NCBI GenBank assembly: GCA_003255025.1
Contig: QANY01005849.1
Coordinates: 57,648-121,647, forward strand
Direction of reading: 5' to 3'
Length of the DNA: 64,000 nucleotides
Source: Datisca glomerata
Taxonomy: Eukaryota; Streptophyta; Magnoliopsida; Cucurbitales; Datiscaceae
The translations under genes were made by a program, and so were the position numbers. This document shows, in pieces, positions 45,541-58,503 of the stretch. Each line of letters opens with the position of its first letter. Positions within the stretch are counted from its first letter, which is position 1. A model generated the notes under the pieces. The model ran no database searches, had not been told where the DNA came from, and worked only from the letters and a program-made list of their open reading frames with translations.

Positions 45541-45917
45541 ATTGGTTATGCACGTTATAAAGGCTAGTTTTGGTATCTGCTATTTTATTCAGTGGGTTAT
45601 AAAATTATCTTTTTTGTTTGATGAACCGAATCGTAACGTTATAAGGAGATGAACCGAACCGTAACAGCGGTTCGGTTTGGTTGTTTTGCGGATTTTCAAA
45701 TTAACCACGAAAAATCTAGGGGAAAAAGTTTCAGAAATTTTGAGAAACGATTTGAGGATGAAATTCAAGATTTTTCAGAAGCAAAACACCAAGCAAATCT
45801 CATTGTTAAAAAAATTTCTCACAGGAAATATAAAGAGTAAAAACTTACTTTTAATGAATTGAAGTCCATAAAGAGACTGAAAATGAAAGAATAGATGAAC
45901 TACATCTTGAAGGTGAG

Positions 45918-46011
45918 GCAGATCCAAGGGAGATAGGCGTGAAAATGGTAAAGGGGGGGAGGGAGCAGATCCAAGGGAGATAGGCGTGAAAATGGTAGAG
46001 AGCGAGAGAGA
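45918..46011. repeat. 47-bp direct repeat
   Basis: GCAGATCCAAGGGAGATAGG and the following GCGTGAAAATGGTA occur at 45918 and 45965. Confidence 0.9.
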
Positions 46012-46124
46012 AGGGGTGAGGGTCGGCTGAAGTAAAATGTGAGTTTAGATTTAGGGTTTACATGATTACATCCCTTAAAATTAATGCTTAGTTTGACTTT
46101 AAAAAACAAAAAAAAAACAATTTG

Positions 46125-46205
46125 ATATCTGAAGGACTTGAACTATCGTCCCCTGTATTGCGAAATCGCCGATAACCAGTAAGCTAAACGTAAAGTATTG
46201 CTCAC
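46125..46205 (-). ncRNA. Possible Pol III-type A/B box sequence (tRNA-like remnant)
   Basis: On the - strand TTTAGCTTACTGGTTA resembles an A box, and about 40 bases on ATAGTTCAAGTCC resembles a B box. A T10 run follows on the - strand at about 46110-46120. I cannot fold a proper cloverleaf by eye, so it may be a decayed tRNA or SINE head. Confidence 0.3.
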
Positions 46206-47318
46206 TTTGGAGTGTGATCATTATATATTTTTAGTGTGATTATGTTTTAAATGATTCTCAAGCACAGCAAACTGAACCGATCCTCTCAATTTTTCATTTA
46301 TATAAACCGATTTAGTTTCGTCAGTTTGACTTACACCCTTAATAATAATTGGTGGGGCCATTCTTGCATTGCATCTACTAATATCTAAAGCTCATTGTTA
46401 CTAATTACTTACATAATAGAACTATAGACTCCAATTACAAAACTCGCAGCACTTGAGCAAACCTTGGAGTAGTTATTATACTTCCTCAAGCTGTTTGTGT
46501 TTTCTGTTAAAACTCAGTTCTTAATATTTTCTTCGATCATTGTTGTGTTTAATAAAACTTTGCAAGGTTTATTTATTGTCATACCAAATCAAAGCTAGAC
46601 TTCATTATAAACACCACTCTATGAAAGCTCTGGTACTACAAAAAGAGTCTGGCCATCAGCCCTAGTAAGAAATTTACAAAAAGAGTCTGCATAATCCAAG
46701 AAATTTACAATCAATGAGGCCAATCTGGGCATCAGCCCTAGTAAGAAACTTGTACAGGTTGTAAAAATTCCATAGTGATTACCACCACCGTGAATTTGTA
46801 AGGGTAGTTTTGTCCCAAACAACCTTAATTTGACTCACCTAGATCATCCATTAACGTCTAAACTCTGAAATGAAATGTAATATTATTTGTGAAGGAGAAG
46901 CAATTGCACAAACAGTAGCAGCAATTTCTGCAATTGTTTCAATATCAAAGAACAACTAATCTAAAAAGGAAAAAAGGGAGGAGGATACAATGTGTATATA
47001 TGTTGAAAATAGTTTCATTTTCAGTAACTACAAAATCTTTTAACACCTCAAAGAATTATTCTATACCTGTTACAAAATGGCACAATCTTTAAATGAATAA
47101 AAATACAACTGAGAACAATAAGGGTGGATGACTGATTACCTCCCAGTTCACATCACCCTATGTAATTGAATAGGTAGCAATTATATGTCCTGTGATCATC
47201 AGCAAGACTCCGCATCGTACAAAACTGGGGGTTTCCGTGCTCGGCTCATAACAATCATCCAGAATCCCGAAAACTAAATCTACATATCGATCAATAATTA
47301 GTGGCCTGGCCAGACGGC
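46206..47318. other. 3' flank of the Lon gene
   Basis: No gene supported. CATCAGCCCTAGTAAGAAA is repeated at 46653 and 46731. Part of this lies downstream of the Lon stop and may hold its 3' untranslated region. Confidence 0.45.
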
Positions 47319-50300
47319 TTATTTCTCTTTGTTAGAGTCATCATCAAATGCCAAATCGAAGATCTGATTGTAGTCATCCACAAAATGAACAGCAAGGCCT
47401 TCTTTAACATTAGGCTCAAGCTCATCAAAGTCCCTCCTATTTGCAGATGGAAATACTATAGTCTTCACTTCACTTCTTCTTGCGGCTATTGTCTTCTCCT
47501 TTACCTGATTATTTCCAGATACACAGAAATGTATGTCAGCTTAATGAACCAACCTCGAAAACAAAACAAAAATACTGAACATGAACAATGCAAATAAAAT
47601 TATACATAGGCCAAAAATCCCATGGCGTGAGAATAATATACAATGCCAAAAGTATTTATACATGCCACTATTTTCCAATCTACATACCGATTAAGACAAA
47701 TTATTTTCAAATTCTACCCAGTAAAGAGTTTAAAAGAAAAATCTTAAAACAAGTTCAAGTTGCACCAGACTTCAACAATGGCTAAAAAGACATTCCTCGA
47801 ACAATCCCGTAAAGTAAAGCTTCAAAGGTTATGTGAGGGATATATAGACATACCCCACCAATTGGGAGGATTTTTCCTGTGAGAGTTACTTCCCCAGTCA
47901 TAGCTAGATCCTTTTTGACAGGCTTTTTCATGGCAAGGGACAACATGGAGGTGATCATGGTGCAACCAGCGCTTGGCCCGTCCTTTGGAGTGGCACCAGC
48001 AGGAACATGGAGATGAAGCTTGGAATTGGCAAAGAAAGTATTTTCTGGCTCTTTCTCAAGCAGTATTGCTCTGGAAACGGTGTGGGCAATTTGAGCACTT
48101 TCTTTCATCACATCTCCAAGTTGACCTGTTACATGAAGCGCTCCTTTCCCGTCCCCTTGCTCAACTAGACTGGTTTCTATGTACAGGGTGGAACCTCCCA
48201 TGGCTGTCCAAGCAAGACCCATCACAACTCCAACTGGCGTCTGATCGTAAATGCGGTCAGCATGGAAAACTGGTTTTCCGACAAAATCAGACAGGTTTGA
48301 TGACTCAACTAAGACCCTCTCAACTGCCTTGCTTTCTTCAATTTCCTGAATTTTTTCTGTTTGCATAACATCCTGCCAAAGCCACAGTAATTCATGTGTG
48401 AGTGGGAACTTGTTAACTCGAGGTAGCAAAAGGAGGTGGGAGAAATTATTGAAAAAAAAAAGTCTTTTGGGTTTACACACCAAATATCATGTGAGAGTCC
48501 TACAACTTGCAAGGTAACTACGATTTTATAATGGGATGAAAACAAATTATAATCTTTTTGAGACAGTCAGACAGCAGAAGAAGGGATTTTCCTCACTATC
48601 CAAGGTGAGTGATGAACAAATTTTTTTCTATTTTGGTTTCTTATTTTAAATTCAGACAATTATAAGGCAACATGACAAAATGAAGTTGAAGAAACTCATT
48701 CCTTATGTGAGTGCATATGAAGGCCTTAACAACTCTCACAAACCTGTGAATCTGTAGGTTGGTCGGAAGGACTATGAGACTTGTCAGAGTCATCAGATGG
48801 GATGTCATCCATTGGCACAATAGAAGCTTCCACTGATTCAGATTCACTCTTGCCCCCAGCACCTTCATCACTCACTTCATCAACACATTCTGCTTTCTTC
48901 TCCTCAGGATTGGCAACCTCTTCAACTGTGGGCTCATTCGCCGCTCCTTGTCTCACAAGTTGCAGAGCAATCTGCCAGGTAATAATAGAATCTAAAGCTT
49001 TAAAAGGACCTACCACGGAAGTTTCACATCTTTTACTTTGTGATTCATCAAGATTTCAAATCTTATAGAACCACTCATGCACTTTCTCCGGCGATATAAA
49101 AAAAACTGGTTTTTTGAAAATAAGCGTTAACAGAGAACCATATATTGTGCCTCGCTCGTTAACAGGCAATTATGCATGCAAATTTAACAGAGAACCGTAT
49201 AAGCTTTAAAAGAGCAGCCAAAGTCTTTATCAATGCCCAAAAATGAGCAACTTACAAACCTTGCGATAAATTTTCTCTATCTGCTTTTGCAGATTACGGA
49301 CTCCAGCCTCACGACAGTAATTTTCTATAAGTGAAAGAAGAGCTGCATCCGTCACTTCAACCTGAAAATCATTAAGAGAAAATAGTTTAATTATTTATAA
49401 TAGGTATGAACTTCAACGATGTGGGTGGGCATTCATGTGTGTATCGAGTGAGGGAGATGGACACCTGTTCTGGTTTGATGCCACATGATTCACGTGTAGC
49501 TTTCTCCAGATAGTCCCTTGCAATGTGCATCTTCTCGTCGGTGATATATCCAGCAATGGCAATAACTTCCATCCTGTCCAGGAGAGGATTGGGTATCATT
49601 TCCACAACATTTGCTGTGCACACAAACAAAACCTGCAATGACATTTTCATCAAACAATCAATGTTTAATAATGACCACAAGCCTCCGGAAAAGCTGAACC
49701 CAGAATACAGAGCCCACTGACTACCCATAGAATTCATCTATCACTGCAACTTGTCCGTGAACACGAAAAAAGTCAATATCCCATTTCAAGCAATGATGCA
49801 TGCAAATTTATCTTTTCTTGCGCGCACTTCCTTTGCTCCTAGCTTGTTTTTTTATAATCCAAAAATCCTCCAACTCACTTTTTATGTGAAGCCAGGTCGC
49901 AAACTGAAGCCCCCACTGAACCCTAAAATCTTTCGGAGACGGGAAACAATGGCCCAAGGCCATGTAGGTACCCTTGAGGGGGAGTCGAATCCCAGACCCT
50001 GAGAGAACAAACCACAGGCCTGACCATTCGGCTAACCACTCATTGGTTGCTCCTAGCACGTTGATACATATTCTTTGCAATTTCACCACGATAACAATAC
50101 AGAGAAAAAGTAAATTATACAATTCAATAGAAAGCCATCTTATCAATTTCATGTCTCCAAGAAATTTACGATTTAACACATGACATAGTCAGTGAGTCTC
50201 ATGGGATGTATTTCACCATGTTATTTACGTTTAACAGTCCTACCGAATTTTAAATTATTAGACTCACAGAGATGGTATCTAAAATGCCACTAAATAAAAC

Positions 50301-53300
50301 AATAACCAACCTTTGAAAGGTCAATTGGTACATCAAGATAGTGGTCAAGAAAATTAGCATTTTGCTCCGGATCAAGAAGCTCCAGCAAGGCACTCGCAGG
50401 ATCACCAGCATGACCCCTCCCCAGCTACAAAAGTCCACACAGCATATATGAAAATTGATAGTAATCAAGATCTTGCCCAAGTGCTTTAACGAAACATTGG
50501 AACTGATCATTTTAAGTCTTAAAAAGAAAAGGAACCAGAAAATAAAATACCATGTTCTCAAATTAATCACACCAGGTATCCATACACTACCTTGTCAATC
50601 TCATCAATCAGGACAAGAGGGTTAGCTGTTTCCACATTTTTTAGACACTGCACCATCTTTCCTGGCATGGCACCAATATAGGTTCGTCGATGTCCCTGGA
50701 GAAATTATGCAGTAAAAGATACAATAGAAACCACATTCGACCATTATACAGCTACATATGGGTATTTGGTTCGTTCTACATTTAACTACCTTAATTTCAG
50801 CAACATCAGCTAATCCTCCCACAGAAAATCGGAAGAATTTACGGTTCAAGGCACGTGCAATTGAACGGCCAATGCTGGTCTTTCCCACTCCAGGTGGACC
50901 AGAAAGGCAGATGATTTTTCCTGTCATGTATTATCAAAAAAATGGTAATCATATAAACTTCAATGCAATTGTTTCAGCTAACTGCACATAGGGAATAAAA
51001 CCTCAATAATAGACAGAATGTCGAAAAATTTTGTACAGCTAACTGCACAAAGGGGATAAACCAGGCCTATGCTCATGCCCAAATAATATAAAACAAAACA
51101 TAGCATCTTCTTTCATAAATTTGTTTGGCCCTAAGAGATGCATATTGGAAGACGTACAAATTGGTTGGATGTGTGACAATGTAAAAGAAGACAAAAAATA
51201 TCTAGAACCTTGGATTATATTTTCTGGATGCAATAGAACAAGGACAAATTTACAAACCTTGTGAAATTCCTCTAAGCTTTCCAACAGCTATAAATTCCAA
51301 AATCCTCTCCTTCACATCAGTTAACCCATAATGATCTTCATCAAGAATTTTTTGAGCCCGAAGGACATCAAAGTTCTCATCACTGCAATTGGATAAATGA
51401 AGTCTAGTCAAGATCGTATAAAGATTCCCAATCACCGCATGGACAAAATAATATATTTATAATTCTTCTGCAGAGTTTAATGATGGCCGAATAAGAGTCC
51501 CAAACCTATAGCTTCCCCAAGGAAGTGCAGTCAACCAATCCAAATAATTTCGAGTCACGTTAAACTCACTCGAACTGGCCTCTAATAGTTGCAGTTTTGT
51601 AAGTTCTTCTTCAATGACTTGCAAAACATGAGGTGGGCAATTCTCTCTCTTTGGTTCAAGTCTTTCCCTAAACTTTGCTGCAGCAGAATAACAGAGTGAA
51701 AACAAAGGAAATAGTCAGAATCAGGCTAATAAATAAATGACTTGAAGAAAAATCCAAATTTTCTCCCTCCCAAGCTGGACTAATCGATAAATTGAAAAAC
51801 ACCACCAGATTAATGACTTATGCATGGAAAGCCTACATCAGTTCTATTCTCAGACTGTTTTGCGGAAAATAAATATTCAGAATAATCACATAGAAGTGCA
51901 GTCTTAGTCGGCCTCAACTGTTGTAGGTATTCTTTTCATTTTTTTCTTTTTGAATAACTATACATGAACAAATTATACATTTCTAGGTTCCACAAGGCCT
52001 TCTCTGCAATGATACCAATGGTACATTTCGAAAGGAGAAAAAATTATCAGATATATGTTTTTTATCAGTAAGAGACTAACCAGAAAATTATCAACTACAA
52101 TAGCCAGAGAAAATAAAAGATACTAACCAGAAAGGGCTGTTTTGTCATCAGTCTCCAATCCCAGTTCCTAAATCACAAGAAGCCAAACAAATTCGAAGGT
52201 GGTCAGTTTAGAAGTAAGGCTAATCACTCTAGATTGAACCTAAAGCGAATCAACTGACAAATAGAACATGCCGATCAACAAAATAACAACATAATAACAA
52301 TAACTGAAAGTCTTTATAGACGCAATAACATCACTGAAAGCGGACAGTGGAGCCAAATACCTTTTTAATGGCCTTAAGCTGCTCATTCAATAAGTAACGA
52401 CGCTGCTCGCCACTTATCTTCTCTTCAATTGCTTTTGCAATAGATTCCTAAGTATTACCCAAGGAAAGAGACAGATCGATGAAATCAAACTATTAAAAAC
52501 AACTTTAAATAGAGACAGAATACCAAATGTACCTGAATCTTGCTGATTTCCATCTCTTTCTTCACCAATTCAAGTGTAAGTTTCAATCGTTTATATACCT
52601 GGGGATAAAATAATTGAGAGTTAACAAAGAACACTCTTAATGTTGGGGAAACATCTTATATAAAGATCATGTCTAAAGGATGCTAAAAATGCACCAAATA
52701 AGCTTTGTATGGAAAGTCTCGGAATATATTTGCCCAAAGATGAAGCTCTCAACTACATATATTACTACCACAATCAAAAGTGTAAATCCTCCTTACATCT
52801 AGCTCTTCAAGCACTTGCTGGCATTGCAATTTATTCGCACCAGATATAGCGGCTCCGAAATCTGCTAATCGTGGAAAATTAAAATCACCTATATGCTGCA
52901 GATATTGACGAAAGGACAGTCAGTCAATAGTCACAGACTGTAGAGCAGATATAACTTAGATACAAAGTTCCTAACATGCAAAAATAGCAATCAAAGAATG
53001 AAAACGATGAAAAACCTCAAAATTTTTGGGACAGTGAATAACAGAAAGATAATAAGAAAATACCTGAGTGTATGTCTGAACATGATCTCTCCAAAGGGAG
53101 CTAGTCTTTAGAACATCCCTCAGTGTTGAAATGACCTCAAATGATGTTGCTTTTATCACATCATCGTCCTTATCATATGGTTTATCCTGAAACAAACAGT
53201 AAAAATAAGCAAGAAAAATAACAGAATAAGTTCCACGTATGAAAACTCATCATACAAAAAACATTGAACATGCCTTGAGGTGATCAACTTTCACTGTTAG

Positions 53301-55448
53301 GGGATCTTCGCTAACCTGTTCAGAAGCAATAATTAGAATCAGCTCCACAAGTTTTATTATGGACATAAAAATTACTTTTTTCGTAACCAACAAAGAAAAG
53401 AAATAGTGTGATAGTGTGACTCAATCAGACCCAATAAATTGCGAAATTCCAGGGCATCCAAACTTACCATCTCCGTAATTCGAAGTCGCCTATGACCAAT
53501 AAGTACCACTTGGTCACCTTGTATGCTGGAAATCTGGAATAAATATATACAAATAACAATGAATGTAACCATCGACAAGTGATATATGTGAGACACTCAC
53601 ACTTCAGCTTAACTACGAACTGCGAATCACAGACACTTCTCCAAAGCCAATGTGTACGTGTCGGACACGTTTGGATCACTGACACTCTCCCAACATTCTC
53701 TGACGCATGCCAAACATTCTAAAACACGTGTATTGCAAATATGCGTGTGTGTGTGTTGAAAACTTTTATGAAAGGTTTCCAATATTTTAGAAAATCTTTT
53801 CAAACTAAAATTATGACAAAAATCAAGTGAACATGTGATGTTTTAATTGAAATATATTCAATTGAATTCATAAGAAGAGATCAGTGGGTGCTTAAATAAT
53901 TGTCTTCAACATAAATAAAATAATAGATGAATCCATGTAACTAATTGCTACGTAAATATATACATAGGGTGTCCCTAATGTATCAGTGTCCTAATTTTTC
54001 AAAATCACGTATCAGCATGTCCATGTCATGTTGTGTCTGTGTTCGTGCTTAGACTATGAAGAATGAGGTTACCATGTAGATGAAAAGGTTGCAAAACAAA
54101 AACTTACCTGGGCAAGTGTGCCAACTTCATGAAGACGATTAAACAATTCCTTTCCCTTTAAATCATTTATGTTTTTCTCTGTTTCAGAACCAGATACCAA
54201 ACTAGGATCAGTTCCCGGCTCATCCTTTAATAGGAAAGCACCAGCATATGGAGCTTGTCGTTTACGGCTTTCCTGTAAAGCTGCTAATAATTTAGGGTCC
54301 TGCATAGAACGTATCACATTTGTTTCAGAGCCTGAGATTCAAAACCCTTTACTCAAAAAACCGAAATCATCAGTAAATTGGTCAGAGAACGTGGTTGTTA
54401 TCAGCTTCACTAGCAATTGTTTTGAGCCTTGCAGCAAGTAAGCTAATAAGGGGAGAAAGGAAGTGCCTACGTCAACAAACTAAAAGAAGATGTTCATTAT
54501 CACTATGCCAACAAAATAACGGAAGGAGAACCGCCATATGATTCATACCTTCACATAAATTGGCATGTAAAATCCAGGAAATAATGGTCTATGTGGCAAG
54601 GGCAACGCCAAAACCTGCCAAATTCGAACAAAAAATGCGTATAAAATCAAAATTGGATCAGTAAGCAGCCAAGAATATGAGTAAATGATACATAGCAATA
54701 CTATTCACTTCATCTTTATGAGTCTATTTGTGCAGTCCTCCTTGAAAAATGAAATAAAAAACCAAACTAAAATATAAATAAAATTCTTCATTTAACTCTT
54801 AGTTCAACATAGAGCGTAATTTACAAGTTTTTTAATGAACCCCACTTTCTGGCGGATCCAACTCATAACTGATAAAAGCCCCACAATTTGATTTTTTCTC
54901 TTCTTTACCATTCTTTCGCATCATTTTCAAGCTTTAACCAAACAAAACACCAAACAAGGTCAATGCCTCAAAACTGCCTTCGATAATTGGCTAAATTGAA
55001 ACATTTAACATCTCCCAGCGCCTCTTCTCGTCAACAATTATTAACAACGAACAAAACAAAAAGATTGGATTTTGTCCTCTTCTTTTGCCCTGTCACTTTA
55101 TGTCTATCCAAGGAAATCACTAGCAAAAATCAAAACTTTTAAACCAACCGAAAGATAATCTTCAGGCCGGGGATTCGTGGACACGATAGCCGACGAAGAC
55201 TTGTACTCGGCATCTTCGGCTTCAGTCTCCGTAGCCTTTACCTCGGCCTCAACCACCTGCTCCGACCCATCACTCGCATCCGAGCAGAAAAACACTCGTG
55301 AACTCAAATTTAATGTTCCATGACCTAGCCCTCTCAGCGAGCTAAGCACTCTAATCAAAGGCGTGGTCGACTCGTTCGCGTGTCGAAGACATGGAGTGAG
55401 GCTGCGGATTCGACTCTGGAGGCATGAGGAGGAAATGAGCTTCAACAT
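47319..55448 (-). CDS. LON1: Mitochondrial Lon protease (20 exons, intact)
   Basis: ATP-dependent serine protease of the mitochondrial matrix that degrades misfolded or oxidised proteins. Exons (- strand): 55149-55448, 54549-54614, 54108-54299, 53468-53533, 53274-53315, 53064-53186, 52797-52895, 52533-52598, 52361-52447, 52128-52167, 51506-51677, 51258-51382, 50790-50920, 50591-50695, 50311-50424, 49465-49632, 49260-49361, 48744-48971, 47854-48372 and 47319-47504. They sum to 2,931 nt, or 976 residues plus TAA, close to the usual plant length. Residues 1-40 are rich in Arg and Ser with the first acidic residue near 26, as in a mitochondrial presequence. The LAN substrate-binding domain follows (L-F-P-G-F-Y; I-G-H-R-R-L). 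AAA+ Walker A is G-P-P-G-V-G-K-T (467-474) and Walker B is L-V-L-I-D-E-I-D. The protease dyad is Ser876 (G-P-S-A-G) and Lys919, 43 apart as in bacterial Lon. Residues 667-755 are a variable acidic insert. Confidence 0.95.
49844..50046 (-). mobile_element. tRNA-derived SINE in Lon intron 15
   Basis: The 11-mer TTGCTCCTAGC flanks it perfectly (49833-49843 and 50047-50057). On the - strand an A box (GTGGTTAGCCGAATGG, complement of 50024-50039) and a B box (GGATTCGACTCC, complement of 49981-49992) lie near the 5' end. An A-rich tail (complement of TTGTTTTTTTATAATCC) ends the 203-bp unit. It sits in the intron between exons 15 and 16, in the same orientation as the gene and clear of both splice sites. 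Confidence 0.92.
53187..53273 (-). other. GC-AG intron (intron 5) of Lon
   Basis: The donor reads AAG|GCATGT (boundary 53274/53273) and the acceptor TTTCAG|GAT. Using GC keeps the expected L-K-D-K-P junction. The nearest GT, four bases on, would shift the frame. All other Lon introns modelled here are GT-AG. Confidence 0.85.
53534..54107 (-). other. Lon intron 3 with GTGTCGGACACG-type repeats
   Basis: A 574-bp intron, long for this gene. 53640-53760 and 53965-54055 hold words such as ACGTGTCGGACACG, AACACGTGTATTG and GTGTGTGTGTTG, and ATCAGTGTCC. They suggest an old small transposon insertion whose ends I cannot define. Confidence 0.4.
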
Positions 55449-58400
55449 TTGAGGAAAAGTAGGTTAAAAACTTAGGATTTCCAAAGGTGGGTTTCTACGT
55501 CCTAATTGTAATGGAGGTTCTTCAGGGTAAAAACCGCCATTGATTGAAAGAGCTTCACACACAGGGAACAGACGGGTTGAGGATCCTGCTTCGCGGTTTC
55601 AAAGCCCTTCATAAACCCTCGTATTGTGCCATATTGACTGAATTACCCTTTATATATTTTGTTCACTACTATTTTCTTTTTCTGTCTTATTTCCTATTAA
55701 TAAATATTCCAAATAAAGTTCCATTATTGTTAGCATTTTTTTTGTCCACGTTAAAATTTAGGAGAAATTATATTTTACCTTCTCAAATTATCATTAAAAA
55801 ATAATTTAAGCTTTAAATTTTAAAATATTATAGTTTAAGTTCTGAATTATATAAAAATTTTAATTTTAATCCTAGATATAATTATGTTTACTGCAAGTTA
55901 ATTTTTTACAGAATGATGTCATTTTTCCTCTCTGAGACGACTTCTTCTCAGATTGAAAAAACGACGTTGTTTTGTTAAACTATATATTAGGGTTAAATTA
56001 TGAGTTTCAGGTAATTTAGAATTTTAAATATAACGTTTTAAAGTTTAGAATTTAAAGAGTCCATTAATAATAGTTTGAGAAGGTAAAGTATAATTTTCTC
56101 TAAAAATTATAAAGTAAATTAAGGAAAGTGTGACTAGAATTACGAGTTATCGGATCATGGCGACTAACCACTTGTATTAAATTTTTCATTAATATTAGCA
56201 CATTGAAAAATTAGTGTTTTTAATTAGTTTATTTATGTGCTCATAAATAGTTTTCAGAAATTGTATCCCGGGTTATTTAGTGTTTAATATTTTTATGATG
56301 TTCAAAAATTGTTTTGTTTTACACTTATCATCAAAACACTTAATTTTTTCGCCAAAAATGAATTAATTTTTGAAATTTAGATTTAATTTTTAGCTATTTT
56401 CTTAAATTCAAGATATCTCTATTTAAATGTTGCTTGAATACGTAATAACAAAAGGCCACTATATCGTCTATTTAGAAAGATAACTTTGTAGCCATATGCC
56501 GAATTCATGGACGTTGTGCGTTGGAAGACTGCATCAAATGTGGTAGATACCAAGAAAAATTGGTGACTGAAGTTTTCAAGCATGAGATTCGTTTAGCTCA
56601 ACATCCATTTGGGTAAATCTATCTTATCAATAAATTATATTAGTTAGCCGAAGTCCATAAATTCTCAGAAAATTTTACATACCATACAATATTAGGGATT
56701 AAGAAATAACAAATTTCTCAAATTCATAGGTAAATAGCAAGTTTCTTAAATAATCAATACTTTTAAACAAAAATATATATCGCCCATATATAATATACTA
56801 TCTATAATTTCGGGTAAATCAACTATCTAATACTGATAGACTTAATTGATACACCCTACAATTAAAGAAATTATAACTATCAATGAATTTGAACCCTATT
56901 TATAACTATATTTAATAACCAGTTAAACCAAATTTAACGGAATCAATAACCTCTACAATCAACTAAATATTTAATCAAAAAATCTTAAATAGAATTCAAC
57001 TTAAATCAATATAAACATAAAAAATAAATCATATATAATACGATCAATGATATAAACACAGAAAATTTTAATAAATTTAAATATGATGTTTGTAGTATTA
57101 TCATCGTAAATCATTAATAAATAGGTGATATACATGACTCAATTAAGTCAGATGATAGAACTATATATTTGAGATTTCAATACTTGGTAATTAACATATT
57201 TAATAAAAGTTTCAAAACAAAGAAGTCTCGCCATATTTACCTCTTAAAAAATGGAAACCTCCATATTAACCGAGATAAATTTAGAAGGTAAATTCAAATT
57301 TGAAATCCACAATTAATTGAGATAAAAGGGATATAATTACACTTTTCTTAAAAACCGAAATTACTTAAAAACTAATCATCTCGTCTCCCCAACCACCTGT
57401 AATTAACATCCTCATCTAATTAATTGATTTAAAATTTAAATTTCAAATCCACCAATGATAATTGAGTAAAAAAAATTGAAAAGGTAAAAGATTCAAACTA
57501 CAATTAAGGAAACTACTCTAATTATGGTAAACCACAAATCAATCAAATATTAAATCTCAAAAATCAACAAAAAATCAAGAACTCCTCCCATATTTGCAAA
57601 CTATTCTTGAAACCTCTATCCACATAGCAATCGCCATTGACGTCAAAGAAACCTACGTTGACGCCCTACCTAGAACAAGGAGAACATTGTTGACGAGGAG
57701 AACACCATTGACGGAAAAACTTCATTGACGGTAAAAGTAAATCATTGTTTCTCTCTTATCCATCTATAACAGATTCAATGTACGTTCTTTGCCTATCTGA
57801 ATCAAACTATCGATAATGGTTAAAATTAGTAAAACCACAATGATTTTTTATTTTCTTTTCATACTAAGTCGCTGATTGAACATGCATGTATATATATGAT
57901 GATTTGAAACAATTTTCTGATAATATTGAGTATATAAACTACTGAAGAACATTATGTTAATCTTGTATTTTGATTTTTCAATATTCTATGATCTTTAATA
58001 TATAAAGGTAGTTAAAAAAGGATTGGTCAACAACTGAGTATACAATATGTTGAATATTATATTAGTTTAGTCAATCACTGTTTTTTATGGAAGTCTACCT
58101 TTTACTCATACTAGAATCATATAGTTATGTACAAATTTAGTAATTTTGTGCGTTCAATAAATTCTATAAAAATTTCTATATAATTTTAGTATATAATATT
58201 TTATACAATTCTTATCACTGAGCAGTTAACTGTAATGTGATTAATAAAAAAATTGTGTGGTTAATATTATTGTTCGGTATAGTTTTTGTTGATTATATTA
58301 AGTTAATTCATGGGATTTTATTGTCATAGTAAATAAAGATGATCATTGTTAGTTGATATGTGTTATTTAGTTAAATATTGTATATCAATATATGTTAAGG

Positions 58401-58503
58401 TGTCGTTTATTGATATAAACAGTATGTCAATGACATATTGATTATTTACTATGTTATATGATTGACATATATAAAACTCTGATAATAATTTATTTATTTG
58501 TTT
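55449..58503. other. Lon 5' flank and gene-poor AT-rich stretch
   Basis: 55449-55600 is the probable Lon 5' untranslated region and promoter on the - strand. No strong TATA box is visible. The remainder to 58503 has no supported gene. A GTTGACG/ATTGACG word recurs five to six times at 57630-57735 (roughly 15-30 bp spacing). Confidence 0.5.

Noticed and set aside
47973..48368. 131-codon + strand frame
   Set aside because: It is the antisense of Lon exon 19, which encodes the conserved protease domain.
53270..53278. A GT donor four bases downstream of the GC donor of Lon intron 5
   Set aside because: It would add four bases and shift the reading frame, losing the expected L-K-D-K-P junction.
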